Shown one piece after another: positions 1 through 8,462 of a stretch of DNA of 64,000 nt. A program made the translations under genes and the position numbers. The stretch spans positions 558,001 to 622,000 of the forward strand of contig NZ_CP118164.1 of the NCBI RefSeq assembly GCF_028748185.1, in the 5' to 3' direction. Position 1 is the first letter of the stretch; the number at the start of each line of letters is the position of its first letter. This stretch comes from Bremerella sp. P1. Lineage in GTDB: Bacteria; Planctomycetota; Planctomycetia; Pirellulales; Pirellulaceae. The notes beneath the pieces were generated by a model, which saw nothing but the letters and a program-made list of their open reading frames with translations, was not told the origin of the DNA and did not search any database.

Positions 1-2
1 GC

Positions 3-446
3 GAACCGCGCGAGCGCGACGAAGCCACGCGGGCTCGTGAACGCGAGCTCTATCGGCTGAAGCGACCTCTGCGAGAACCACTCACTTACGAAGCTGCCCG
101 GCTGTTCGCCTACACGTACTACCGCCTGCAGGCCCTCGACCGGCAACTGCATCGCGAGATTTGCGAGAAGCAGGAAGAGATCGACGCGCTGCAGCGGGAA
201 CTGGATGGCCTGAAGAAAACACCTTCGCACGGAGAACCTCCACAACGCACGAAGCAGGTAAAGGTTCGTCTTCATCACGAGCCCAAGAAGTTGATCACGC
301 CAGCGCGACGAGATCGTGTTCGCCAAGCGATTCAAAGACACGCCCAAGCGGACTTGGGCGTGGCACCAGGACGAGTTGGCGATGCGAAGGTCTTCGAAGC
401 GGAAACGCAGAAAACAAGTGAAGCCCACGAACGCGGACCACCATAA
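3..446 (+). CDS. C-terminal part of an unrecognised coiled-coil protein (partial)
   Basis: The third reading frame is open from the first bases of the window to TAA at 444-446, giving about 147 residues with no start, so the gene begins upstream. The protein is highly charged and looks helical: an Arg/Glu-rich stretch, then a Tyr/Leu-rich segment around residues 30-50 (FAYTYYRLQALDRQL), then a heptad-like region with alternating Glu, Leu, Lys and Gln. The tail is basic and Pro-rich and ends HERGPP. No catalytic motif or domain family is recognised. Codon choice (C/G at third positions, GAG/GAA mixture, CTG) fits the neighbouring genes, which supports it being real. It ends just before an interspersed repeat at 452-492. 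Confidence 0.55.
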   Translation, partial: EPRERDEATRARERELYRLKRPLREPLTYEAARLFAYTYYRLQALDRQLHREICEKQEEIDALQRELDGLKKTPSHGEPPQRTKQVKVRLHHEPKKLITPARRDRVRQAIQRHAQADLGVAPGRVGDAKVFEAETQKTSEAHERGPP

Positions 447-451
447 CAATC

Positions 452-625
452 CTGTCCCCTCTCCCTCGCAGGGAGAGGGCTAGGGTGAGGGTTTATCGAG
501 CGTCCTTAACCCAACATCGCCAGACGAAGATTCCGCAACGACCGGAACTCCGCTCGCGCTTGCGCTGCCAATAGGCGAACTGTCCCCTCACCCTAACCCT
601 CTCCCCTAAGGGGCGAGGGGACAAG
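452..625. repeat. Pair of inverted interspersed repeats (LVPSPLRGEG type)
   Basis: Two copies of one repeat face each other. Copy A (452-492) read on the minus strand and copy B (582-625) read on the plus strand share the pattern CCCTCACCCTA.CCCTCTCCC followed by a short palindromic core and GAGGGGACA. Each copy folds on itself (CCTCTCCCT...AGGGAGAGG in copy A, CCCCT.AAGGGG in copy B), and together they can form a larger stem around about 90 bp of unique sequence. A third copy lies at 58588-58631. The stop codon of the SRPBCC gene lies inside copy B. Confidence 0.8.
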
Positions 626-1090
626 ATTTTGCTGCGCACTGCGGTCGATGTAATCGCGTAGCGCATGCAACCGCTTTCTTGTCTCACGCAGCAGCAAGCA
701 GTTGACGATCGGCTCACTTAGCCATCCCAACCATTTCGGTCGACAAGCAAACGAATAGATGTATATCACCCGCGATCGATTTTCGGTAATCGTTTCGTGG
801 CGGATTGTGGCATGAAAGCTTTCAAATAGCCACGGCCGGTTGATCAGCGTCACCGCGGCTACGCGGCCTCGGTCGAAGCTCACGTACCGGGTGTCCATCA
901 CCATCCAGCCCGAGGACCATTTGCCAACACAACGGGTACAGACCCCAACCGCGGCCTGCGTGTTGGGCTCGAGAACTTGAGCCTTCGATAGCAGCGAATC
1001 CCAATCCAACCGCCGTTGGTAGTCGTGGATGATGTCAAACACCAACCAACTGGGGGCATCGATTTCGATCTGAAAGGTTTGTTTTCGCAC
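593..1090 (-). CDS. SRPBCC-family (polyketide cyclase/dehydrase-like) protein
   Basis: The product is 165 residues and resembles small START/SRPBCC ligand-binding proteins. It opens with a beta strand into the typical entry (IEIDAPSWLVFDIIHDYQRR), where a conserved helix follows the first strand, then W-rich strands (GKWSSGWMVMDTRYV), and ends with a long C-terminal helix (LLLRETRKRLHALRDYI). These folds bind hydrophobic ligands; nothing shows which ligand or whether it is an enzyme. The last ten residues (LVPSPLRGEG) and the stop are encoded by an interspersed repeat copy, so the original C-terminus has probably been replaced. The ATG is followed by MRKQTF, and no strong ribosome-binding site is seen upstream. 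Confidence 0.72.
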   Translation of the reverse strand: MRKQTFQIEIDAPSWLVFDIIHDYQRRLDWDSLLSKAQVLEPNTQAAVGVCTRCVGKWSSGWMVMDTRYVSFDRGRVAAVTLINRPWLFESFHATIRHETITENRSRVIYIYSFACRPKWLGWLSEPIVNCLLLRETRKRLHALRDYIDRSAQQNLVPSPLRGEG

Positions 1091-1322
1091 GGTTCGTGTT
1101 TCGGTGGGGCGAGTTCTCGCGATAACTTTCTATCCGTAAATCGGAAGATCGTTAACTCGTTTTCCCCTAAACCCGTCCACAACCCCCACCCGTGAACTTG
1201 TCCTTCTGCTTGCTTCGCTGACGTAACTTCTCTACGCTACGGGAAAGAAATAACGCCTGACGCGAGCGGAATTTAGCTCGGCGTAATGGATTCCTGAATC
1301 GGCGGCTAAAGACTTCTCTAGT

Positions 1323-3980
1323 ATGGCATCAACATTCGACTCAGCGCGAAACGACTTCACTGGGTTGTGGGCGACTCCTTTGCGCCGCAACTGGACGGCC
1401 GCATTTCTTCTTTTCTGCATGCTGGGCACGACCGGCTGTTCCGGCTGCTTCGACCCGGCCGAGACGCTGGAGGAACGAAAGGAGCGGCTGGCCAAAGAAG
1501 AGACCAAGGACGACTTCGAGCCCCCGAAGCTGAACGTCTTGCCGTCGGACGATCGCAGCACGCGGCTTAACCGCGTTAAGCCTGGCCACTGGGTCAATGT
1601 CAGTACGTTGATGAAGGCCAACAACTATGACTTCCGCGGCGAGCTTTACGCGTCGACGGTTGATTCCAACAATCGCCCTGTGCCGATCACCGACACCGAT
1701 TACTACTTCTCGGCAACGCGCCCTCTGGCACTGCCCAAAGGGCAAGAGCGTTGGTCCGATTTGTTGTTTTACCCGCCGCTGTTCGACCGCAACATTTCGC
1801 AGACGCGACTGTTTGCCTGCGACCTTCGTCCAGTCGGTGGAGGCCGCCCTGTGTTGGTCGATCGCCTGGCCACCACGCGGATGCATCCGCAAGAGTACTA
1901 CATGGTGGTGCTGGCCAGTGCTTCGGACGAGTACCAGTTTCTGGAAGTGACCGACGTCGTTCGCCCGCTGCATCCGCCACTGTCCCAGTCCGAGACCGCC
2001 CCGCATTACCGCCTGGTTTTGCCGAAGACGGTCGACCGCGTTTCCGTTCCCGAAAACTCGATGGCCTGGACATCGATCGCTTACGTCTTTTGGGACGGGA
2101 TCGACCCTGAACTGTTGTCGCTCGATCAACAACAAGCCATGCTCGACTGGCTGCACTTCGGTGGGCAGTTGATCATCAGCGGGCCGGACTCGCTCGATCG
2201 TCTAAAACTGAGCTTCCTCGGCGACTACTTGCCCGCCGATGACGCCGGCAGCGTCGAACTGGGGCAAGACCGTTTCCAAGAGTGGAACGACGAATTCGTC
2301 GAAACCGAACGCATTTACGAAAGCAACAAGTGGCAAGACCTGCGGTACGAGGTCGACCTGCGTGCCGGAGCACTGCGAGGCGCGGACTTGAAGCTTCGTC
2401 CTGAGGGCGAGTTCATTCCCAAGACAGGCGACCTGGTCGCTGAGCGGCGCGTGGGACGCGGGCGGATTGCCGTCACGGCGTTTCAGATTCGCTCGCCGGA
2501 CATCTCTCGCAATTGGAAGAACTTCGATTCGTTCCTCAACGGCGTTCTCCTGCGAAGAGAGCCGCGGAGGTTCATCAAGACCGATGACGAACAGCCGGTC
2601 AACGGCTGGGCCGATTCCTACGGCGTGAACGATCCCCGACTGGTCACCTCGCTCCGTTTCATGAGCCGCGACCTGGCCAACTTGATGCCTGCCTACCAGC
2701 AGCGCGACGCCACCCTGGTTCGGGAGCTTGCCCCGAGTGAGCCGGAAAGCGAGGGCTTTGAACCCCTGGAAACTGAGGAACCGGTATCCGACGAACAGAA
2801 GCTCGAAGGTCTCGATGCCCAGATCCGAAAGGCCGAAAAGGAATTGAATATCGATGCCTTCTCCGGATTCACCTACGACAACCAGTCCGGCGTGGCCGGG
2901 TGGAGCGATTCGGGTGGGATCTCGACCGCCGCACGGGCTTGCTTGCGAGACGCGGCCGGTATCAGCATTCCCAACGGCAACTTCGTCCTGCGTGTCACCG
3001 CCGGCTATCTGCTGGTACTGGTGCCGCTCAACTGGCTCGTTTTCTGGATCATGGGCCGCGTCGAGTGGGCCTGGATCGCGGCTCCGGTGATTGCCATCAT
3101 TGGTGCTGTCTGTGTGATCAAGCTGGCCGAGTTGGACATCGGTTTTGCGCGCAGCCGAACGGAGATTGCCTTCCTCGAGGCGCACGCCGGCTATCACCGG
3201 GCTCACCTGACGCGGTTCACTTCGCTGTACACCTCGCTGAGCACGACGTACGACATGACCTTTTCAGAGTCGACCGCCGTCGCCTTGCCGTTTGGTCGCG
3301 GGGCCGATTCGTTCAGCAATCAGTCGCGCCGCTTTGGCGATGGCGTCAGCGAAGTTCGCTATCACCAGGAAGGGGGCGACATCCAACTGAGCGGCGTTCA
3401 GGTTGCCTCGAACTCGTCGACCATGATCCACAGCGAATACTTCCTTTCGACGTCGATCCAGCCGATGTTTTCGTATGAGACCGATACCTCCGGGCTAGGC
3501 AGTATCGAGTACGCCTCGACGCAGACCCTGCACGACGTCGGTGTCATTCGCCGCAATGCCCAGTCGAACCAGATCGAAGTCGCCTGGCTGGGGGACTTGG
3601 TCCCAGAAACCAAACGCGAAGTTCGCTTTGGCAAGGCGGACGACGAGTGGCTGTTGTTTGACGAGTGGACCGAGTCGCCGGTCCTTTCGCTGACGCCCAC
3701 CGAAGGCGAAGTCAATTTGCGGCACCTGCTGAATACGGTCAAAGACGTTCGCCAACTGAAAAAGGGCGAGACGCGGCTGATCGGCTGGACCGAGGAAGAC
3801 ATGCCTGGCATGACCCTCACGCCGGCATCCAACCAGCGCACGATCCGCACGATGGTGGTCGCGCATCTGAAGCATGCCAACCTGCCTGCTCCGAAGGCCG
3901 ATGCCAACACGCGGCGTTTCCTGGGCCAGGAACCGGCTCAGATCCAACTGATGGAACTCGATGCCATCGACGCACTGTAA
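1323..3980 (+). CDS. Large lipoprotein/membrane protein with GATase-like domain, partner of ABC ATPase
   Basis: The product is 885 residues. A hydrophobic N-terminal segment ends in a lipobox (CMLGTTGC, about residues 32-39), after a long basic n-region; a later start is possible. The middle carries a segment like the class-I-amidotransferase-like domains of GldG/DUF4350 proteins (DQQQAMLDWLHFGGQLIISG, about residues 263-283), with no obvious catalytic triad. Two adjacent transmembrane helices follow at about 560-605 (TAGYLLVLVPLNWLVFWIM and APVIAIIGAVCVIKLAEL), then a long beta-rich C-terminal domain. It is followed 31 bp later by an ABC ATPase, so the pair probably acts together at the membrane. 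With only two or three membrane segments it is not a canonical permease; the true permease may be elsewhere. The exact family is not recognised. Confidence 0.8.
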   Translation: MASTFDSARNDFTGLWATPLRRNWTAAFLLFCMLGTTGCSGCFDPAETLEERKERLAKEETKDDFEPPKLNVLPSDDRSTRLNRVKPGHWVNVSTLMKANNYDFRGELYASTVDSNNRPVPITDTDYYFSATRPLALPKGQERWSDLLFYPPLFDRNISQTRLFACDLRPVGGGRPVLVDRLATTRMHPQEYYMVVLASASDEYQFLEVTDVVRPLHPPLSQSETAPHYRLVLPKTVDRVSVPENSMAWTSIAYVFWDGIDPELLSLDQQQAMLDWLHFGGQLIISGPDSLDRLKLSFLGDYLPADDAGSVELGQDRFQEWNDEFVETERIYESNKWQDLRYEVDLRAGALRGADLKLRPEGEFIPKTGDLVAERRVGRGRIAVTAFQIRSPDISRNWKNFDSFLNGVLLRREPRRFIKTDDEQPVNGWADSYGVNDPRLVTSLRFMSRDLANLMPAYQQRDATLVRELAPSEPESEGFEPLETEEPVSDEQKLEGLDAQIRKAEKELNIDAFSGFTYDNQSGVAGWSDSGGISTAARACLRDAAGISIPNGNFVLRVTAGYLLVLVPLNWLVFWIMGRVEWAWIAAPVIAIIGAVCVIKLAELDIGFARSRTEIAFLEAHAGYHRAHLTRFTSLYTSLSTTYDMTFSESTAVALPFGRGADSFSNQSRRFGDGVSEVRYHQEGGDIQLSGVQVASNSSTMIHSEYFLSTSIQPMFSYETDTSGLGSIEYASTQTLHDVGVIRRNAQSNQIEVAWLGDLVPETKREVRFGKADDEWLLFDEWTESPVLSLTPTEGEVNLRHLLNTVKDVRQLKKGETRLIGWTEEDMPGMTLTPASNQRTIRTMVVAHLKHANLPAPKADANTRRFLGQEPAQIQLMELDAIDAL

Positions 3981-4011
3981 CTTTTCCTAAGCACCTTCAG
4001 GACGTACCTCG

Positions 4012-4938
4012 ATGATTGAATTAGTCGACTTCGGCAAAGACTATGGCGATTTCACCGCAGTCAAATGCCTAAACCTGAAGATCGACGCAGGCGAGATGTT
4101 CGGCTTCATCGGCCCCAACGGTGCCGGCAAAAGCACCAGCATCCGCTTCCTGGCCACGCTGCTGCGGGCTTCACGCGGGCAAGGCTTTGTCAACGGTTTC
4201 AACGTGGCCGATCAGCCCATGGACGTTCGGCATAGCGTGGGTTACATGCCCGATAACTTCGGCGTGTACGACGGGATGAAGGTTTGGGAGTTCCTCGACT
4301 TCTTCGCTGTCGCCTACAAGATCCCCCGCAGCCGACGCAAGGCGGTTATCACCGACGTGTTGGAATTGTTGGACCTGACCCACAAACGAAACGACTTTGT
4401 GAACGGCCTGTCACGCGGGATGAAGCAGCGGCTGTGCCTGGCCAAGACGTTGGTGCACGATCCGCCGGTGCTGATCCTGGACGAACCGGCCAGTGGTCTC
4501 GACCCTCGGGCTCGTTTGGAAGTGAAGGCGCTGCTCAAAGAGCTTCGCAAGATGGGCAAGACGATTCTCATCTCGAGTCACATCCTCACGGAGCTTGCCG
4601 ACTGCTGTACTTCGATCGGCATCATCGAGCGAGGTGAACTGCTGATGAGCGGCAGCATCGAAGACGTTTATCGCCGCATTCGCAAGAACCGGATTATCAA
4701 CATCAAGTTCGTCGACGGCATGGACGCTGGCCTCTCGATTATCCGCAGCATGCCCGAATGCGTGGATGTCGATGTCGATCGCGGTCAGGTGACCTGCGAA
4801 CTGCAAACCGACGACCAAGGGGTCGCTTCGCTGTTGAAGAAGCTGGTCGACAATCAGATCACCATTCGGAACTTTTCCGAAAAAGATCCGACGCTGGAAG
4901 ATGTTTTCATGATGGTGACCAAAGGTTTGGTGACCTAG
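4012..4938 (+). CDS. ABC transporter ATP-binding protein (ABC-2/CcmA type)
   Basis: The product is a 308-residue cytoplasmic ATPase with all nucleotide-binding motifs: Walker A GPNGAGKST (about residue 34), signature LSRGMKQRL (about 133), Walker B LILDEP (about 155), D-loop SGLDPRAR and the switch histidine in ILISSHIL. The C-terminal 90 residues form the small alpha/beta extension usual in ABC-2 type drug, Nos or gliding-type exporters. It follows the large lipoprotein gene by 31 bp in the same direction, which suggests co-transcription. No permease gene with six transmembrane helices is adjacent, so the transported substrate cannot be named. Confidence 0.93.
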   Translation: MIELVDFGKDYGDFTAVKCLNLKIDAGEMFGFIGPNGAGKSTSIRFLATLLRASRGQGFVNGFNVADQPMDVRHSVGYMPDNFGVYDGMKVWEFLDFFAVAYKIPRSRRKAVITDVLELLDLTHKRNDFVNGLSRGMKQRLCLAKTLVHDPPVLILDEPASGLDPRARLEVKALLKELRKMGKTILISSHILTELADCCTSIGIIERGELLMSGSIEDVYRRIRKNRIINIKFVDGMDAGLSIIRSMPECVDVDVDRGQVTCELQTDDQGVASLLKKLVDNQITIRNFSEKDPTLEDVFMMVTKGLVT

Positions 4939-5052
4939 AACGAACAACCTTCCGTCTTACACCGGCTAACGCAGCTCCGCAGGATGACGATAGGAGAGAA
5001 TACGTAGCCGCCCAAAGCAATTCGATCCTTACCTACTAAGTATGGGAGCACT

Positions 5053-5538
5053 ATGCGGTATGTGATCCGGGAGAAATTCTGGTCGTGGGGAGACGACTTT
5101 TACGTCTACGACGAGAAGCAGCAGCCCGTCTATCAGATCAAAGGAAAAGTATTTTCGTGGGGCGATCAGCTTGCCTTCTGCGATATGCGTGGCAATGAGC
5201 TGGCATTCATCAAGCAGCGACTGCTGACTTTCATGCCGTGCTACGAGATCTTTCACGGCGGCAAGCTGTTCGCCAAGATGCACAAAGAATTCACCTGGTT
5301 CAAGCAGAAGTTCACGCTCGATGTGCCAGGCCCCAACGACTACACGATCGACGGCAGCTTCTGGCTGCACGACTATCAATTCAAAAGAAGAAGCCGTACG
5401 GTCGCGGATGTCTCCAAGACATTCTGGACATGGAACGACACCTATGGCGTCGAGACGGTGAGCGAGGAAGACGATGTCACCATCTTGTGTGCGTGCATCG
5501 TCATCGATCAGATTCTTCACGACGAGCGTAATGACTAA
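5053..5538 (+). CDS. LURP-one-related (Tubby-like/YxjI) family protein
   Basis: The product is 161 residues. The opening strands MRYVIREKFWSWGDDFYVYD and the repeating pattern of short aromatic beta strands (VYQIKGKVFSWGDQLAF, YEIFHGGKLFAKMHKEF) match the LURP-one-related/YxjI barrel, related to the Tubby and scramblase folds. A late segment KTFWTWNDTYGVETV and hydrophobic CACIVIDQILH complete the barrel and central helix. Bacterial members have no established biochemical role; phospholipid binding is a structural guess. The full family length is present. It stands alone, 114 bp after the ABC ATPase gene and convergent with the next gene. Confidence 0.82.
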   Translation: MRYVIREKFWSWGDDFYVYDEKQQPVYQIKGKVFSWGDQLAFCDMRGNELAFIKQRLLTFMPCYEIFHGGKLFAKMHKEFTWFKQKFTLDVPGPNDYTIDGSFWLHDYQFKRRSRTVADVSKTFWTWNDTYGVETVSEEDDVTILCACIVIDQILHDERND

Positions 5539-5556
5539 CCAGCGCGGTTAGCAACA

Positions 5557-6096
5557 CTACATCAAGATGATCTGCGGCGAGTCCCCTTCCTGGTCGCGGC
5601 GTTCCCATTCGCGGCGGACTTCGCCCAGGCCGTAAGCGCACAGTTCAAACTCGTGGCTCAGCTTATGGAGCAGTTCGGCTTCCTGGTCCGAGTGTTCTTC
5701 GGCCGACAGTTCACTCGCTTTCGAGTAGGCCTGTTTGCCGACGACCCAGTAGTTCAGCAGGTGATCTTTGCGATCGGCCTTCTGCATCCGGGTCAGGCTT
5801 TCCGGGTAGACGCCGCTCCAGAAGAGCAGAAAGTCGCCCACGTGTTGGTGGACAGATTGCTTGGCCTGGCCAATCCTGGCTTCGGCTTCGATCAGCATAT
5901 CGGCCACTTCGGTCAGCGGCTTGCCGGTCAAGCTGCGGACCTTGAAGACCATGTCGCTATGAATAAACCGGGTCAGAAGGCCGGTTAGATAATCGATCAG
6001 ATCGGTATCCGGAACGCCGAGCTTGGCCTGAAAGGTCTGCTCGGTGATGCCTGCAAAGAAGCGGTGCATCTTGGTGCTGTCATCGTCGGCATGCAT
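5557..6096 (-). CDS. Conserved protein of unknown function, mostly helical
   Basis: The product is 179 residues with no signal peptide and no membrane segment. It starts MHADDDSTKMHRFFAG, continues with a helical core containing TDLIDYLTGLLTRFIHSDMV and a long amphipathic stretch, and ends PQIILM. The sequence has the feel of a conserved planctomycete protein (Leu/Glu-rich helices, VGDFLLFWSGVYPESL), but I do not recognise a domain. It is convergent with the LURP-one-like gene, the two stops being 18 bp apart. Codon use matches the surroundings. Confidence 0.7.
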   Translation of the reverse strand: MHADDDSTKMHRFFAGITEQTFQAKLGVPDTDLIDYLTGLLTRFIHSDMVFKVRSLTGKPLTEVADMLIEAEARIGQAKQSVHQHVGDFLLFWSGVYPESLTRMQKADRKDHLLNYWVVGKQAYSKASELSAEEHSDQEAELLHKLSHEFELCAYGLGEVRREWERRDQEGDSPQIILM

Positions 6097-6440
6097 GGTT
6101 GGTTCCCCTCCCGTACAGTGAAGTCGGTCAGCAAAACCCGTCAGGCCTTGGCTTGTTTGCCAAGCGATGCCGTAGTAGTGGCCCGCATTGTTGCCCGAAG
6201 GGTGAAGTTAAGTCCACACGCATGATGGGGCAAGATTGCGAAAGGGGGTGCCACTTGGCTGCCTTTCGCAAACGCTCTAAAGCTACATTAATTTCGGCTT
6301 ATAGTCTGAGTCAAGTTCAGTAATTTGCCTAATACAATTGTAGCTCGAAAAAAGCCAGAGAGTAGCTTTTGATTGCCGAACCCCGATTTGTTTCGAGTGT
6401 CCGTCGATGGACTCATTAACGCCCACTCAGGGAAAGATCG
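6097..6440. other. Intergenic region with a perfect hairpin, divergent genes on both sides
   Basis: This 344-bp gap lies between two genes read away from each other, so it should hold both promoters. It contains a perfect 10-bp inverted repeat, TTGCGAAAGG at 6236-6245 and CCTTTCGCAA at 6262-6271, with a 16-nt loop and no T-tract. The part from 6290 to 6365 is AT-rich compared with its surroundings. No promoter could be assigned with confidence and no gene is supported. Confidence 0.5.
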
Positions 6441-7079
6441 ATGCCACTGAACTACGACATCTGGCGTGACCAAGTCTTTGGACAAGCCGAAGACCTGAGC
6501 CCAGCTGACGCCGAGTTTCCAGAAGAAACAGTCGACGCGGTCAACACAACCAACTTCGACCACATCGATCAGGCCTTGGCTGATGCCGAAGTCCACCAGC
6601 GTTACTCGCCCAAACAGATTGGGATCGGGCTGCAGTTGATCTACTCGAACTGCTGCAGCAATCTTTGTTTCTGCTACCTTCAAGCCGGCGACGATGCCCG
6701 GCGTGTGCAAGGGATTCGGCAGATGAAGCTGCTGTATCGCAACTACTTCGATCGCTACTGCACGCAGCCGGTGAGCAGCATCGGCAACGACGGCGAAGGA
6801 TGGCTCGACTTCACATGCTACATGCTGTGGGACGTCTTCGTGCTGTATCCCGGAAGCGCCTCACCGGCGATGATTCACGCTAGTTTAGAAGTGATGTCCG
6901 ACGCGTTAACGCTGACCAACGATAACTGCCTGGTATCCGCACTGCACGGACTTGGGCATTGGGCTTTCGAGGTCCCCGAGGCCAGTTCGATTATCACGCA
7001 GTGGCAACGAAAGCCGACGACAAAAAACCCTGAGGTCCTACAGTACGCGGCTCAGGCGGCGACCGGTTGCATCCTTTAG
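6441..7079 (+). CDS. Protein of unknown function (212 aa)
   Basis: No family is recognised. The 212-residue product lacks a signal peptide and has a Cys-containing patch in its middle (YSNCCSNLCFCYLQAG, about residues 70-86), then helical stretches with W and Y (DGEGWLDFTCYMLWDVF) and a Gly/His segment SALHGLGHWAFEV. The alternation of short helices suggests a TPR- or HEAT-like solenoid, but the repeat is not clear. The ATG follows GGGAAAGATCG, with a weak Shine-Dalgarno-like GGGAAAG at 6430-6436. Its neighbour, read towards it, is another small unknown protein. Confidence 0.68.
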   Translation: MPLNYDIWRDQVFGQAEDLSPADAEFPEETVDAVNTTNFDHIDQALADAEVHQRYSPKQIGIGLQLIYSNCCSNLCFCYLQAGDDARRVQGIRQMKLLYRNYFDRYCTQPVSSIGNDGEGWLDFTCYMLWDVFVLYPGSASPAMIHASLEVMSDALTLTNDNCLVSALHGLGHWAFEVPEASSIITQWQRKPTTKNPEVLQYAAQAATGCIL

Positions 7080-7141
7080 CCGCTCAACGGATCCTGCCGC
7101 GAGCGGCACGCCCACCATCGTTGATGGGGGACTCGGGTGAA

Positions 7142-7483
7142 TCACCAAACCCGACCACTTTGAGGATCAAAGACAGATAGGTCGTGCGTACGGGCGATCG
7201 CCAGAATTCGAGGGCATACCGTCTCAACTTTGCTCCAGCTGACCGAAACGGTCACCCAATTGGCAGGCACACCGTGGAAGTCGCACACATCGTAAAGAAA
7301 GGGACTCTCTGGCTCCTCGTTGACGGAACCAAACTCGTCTCTGAGGGATGACTCAAACGCGGCCATGTCAAACCGAGTTAGGGCTTCGTGAGCGTTGTCC
7401 TGAGAAATCGCTTCTACAACCTCCTCAACATCAGCGGTCACCTGACGGTCTGCCCACTTCCAGATAACGAGGTCGAAAGCCAT
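7142..7483 (-). CDS. Small protein of unknown function, FDLVIWKW type
   Basis: The start is placed at the ATG whose first base is 7483, because AGGAG lies nine bases upstream on the minus strand; a longer reading to 7516 would include that ribosome-binding site. The product is 113 residues and begins MAFDLVIWKWADRQVTADV, a beginning shared by many small orphan proteins of the type found near polymorphic toxins (MxxDLxxWK). No catalytic motif is seen. The C-terminus is VFDPQSGRVW. It lies 36 bp downstream of trpA on the same strand, so it could be cotranscribed, but nothing links it to tryptophan synthesis. Confidence 0.68.
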   Translation of the reverse strand: MAFDLVIWKWADRQVTADVEEVVEAISQDNAHEALTRFDMAAFESSLRDEFGSVNEEPESPFLYDVCDFHGVPANWVTVSVSWSKVETVCPRILAIARTHDLSVFDPQSGRVW

Positions 7484-7519
7484 GGATAGTGCTCCTAGCT
7501 GCAAGCAATCATGCAACCA

Positions 7520-8323
7520 CTAGCCGTTGAGTGCATCCAGTAATGAGTCGGCGTATTCACCCACTTCCTGGATGACTTGCTCCTGCGGCTTGCTTTCCGC
7601 TTCGCACAGACGTCGCACGATCGCCGAACCGACGATCACTCCGTCGCATGCTTCCTTCAGCATATGCACGTGCTCAGGCTTGTTGATACCGAAACCGATG
7701 CAGATCGGCAGGTCGGTCTGGCTCTTGAGCCATTTGACGTTGTCGACGATATCAGGCGGCAGCTCGGTGCGTTCGCCGGTGATACCCGCGACCGAGACGT
7801 AGTAGATGAAGCCGGTCGACGTTTCGACGATCTTCTTGGCTCGCTCTTTGGAGGTAGTCGGCGTGACCAATTGAATCAGGCTGAAGTCGCGTTCCTTGCA
7901 CAGCTTGGCAAACGCATCCGACTCTTCGACCAATAGGTCTGGTACGATCGCACCACTGACGCCCGCGGCTTGGGCCATATCGAGGAACTTCTCTGGGCCA
8001 TGACGGTGAATGATCGCGTAGCTGATCATCGTCACGACAGGGCAGGGGAGGGTCGGCGTGACGCTGCCAATCGTTTCGAGGATCGACTTCAGCTTGATCT
8101 TCTTATCGAGTGCCCGCGTGTATGAAGCCTGAATGACAGGTCCATCGGCGATCGGGTCGCTGTAAGGAATGCCCACTTCGCACACGGCCGCGCCACGCTT
8201 GCCCAGTTCGGTCAGTGCCGCCGCGGTGATCTCCAAAGAAGGATCGCCGGCGGTGACAAACGGAACCAGGGCCTTTTTGTTTTGCGAACGCAGGGCTTCA
8301 AAAGCTCGATCGACGGCGGACAT
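7520..8323 (-). CDS. trpA: Tryptophan synthase alpha subunit
   Basis: The 267-residue product cleaves indole-3-glycerol phosphate to indole and glyceraldehyde 3-phosphate, passing indole to TrpB through the tunnel of the alpha2beta2 complex. The TIM-barrel landmarks are present: VPFVTAGDPS near the start, the catalytic Glu in CEVGIPYSDPIADGP and the catalytic Asp in the same stretch (DPIADGP), then GFIYYVSVAGITGERT for the phosphate-binding loop and CIGFGINKPEHV. Length matches the family. It lies 139 bp downstream of trpB; the gap holds a palindromic repeat that could uncouple the two subunits. Confidence 0.97.
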   Translation of the reverse strand: MSAVDRAFEALRSQNKKALVPFVTAGDPSLEITAAALTELGKRGAAVCEVGIPYSDPIADGPVIQASYTRALDKKIKLKSILETIGSVTPTLPCPVVTMISYAIIHRHGPEKFLDMAQAAGVSGAIVPDLLVEESDAFAKLCKERDFSLIQLVTPTTSKERAKKIVETSTGFIYYVSVAGITGERTELPPDIVDNVKWLKSQTDLPICIGFGINKPEHVHMLKEACDGVIVGSAIVRRLCEAESKPQEQVIQEVGEYADSLLDALNG

Positions 8324-8364
8324 CGGGGCGTAACCTTTGTAGTGATGGCTAAGAGGTGACTTAC

Positions 8365-8442
8365 GTGTGCCACTGGCTTCTAGCCAGTGCCTAATGCAAT
8401 CCGAGTACCCAGTTCACACTGGCCAGAGGCCAGTGGCACACG
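8365..8442. repeat. Palindromic repeat between trpB and trpA
   Basis: Two arms of about 30 bp face each other: GTGTGCCACTGGCTTCTAGC at 8366-8385 continues into CAGTGCC, and the reverse complement of 8415-8442 reads GTGTGCCACTGGCCTCTGGC before CAGTGTGAAC. Each arm also contains its own small palindrome (CACTGGC...GCCAGTG). The element sits in the trpB-trpA gap and could form a long stem in the mRNA. It has no T-tract, so it is not a classical terminator, and looks like an interspersed repeat. Confidence 0.8.
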
Positions 8443-8462
8443 GATCGAGCCTTGTGCTTCGG

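Noticed and set aside
6190-6206. TGGCCCGCATTGTTGCC-like string as a sigma-54 promoter
   Set aside because: The GG to GC spacing is eleven rather than ten bases, and the context around it is poor.
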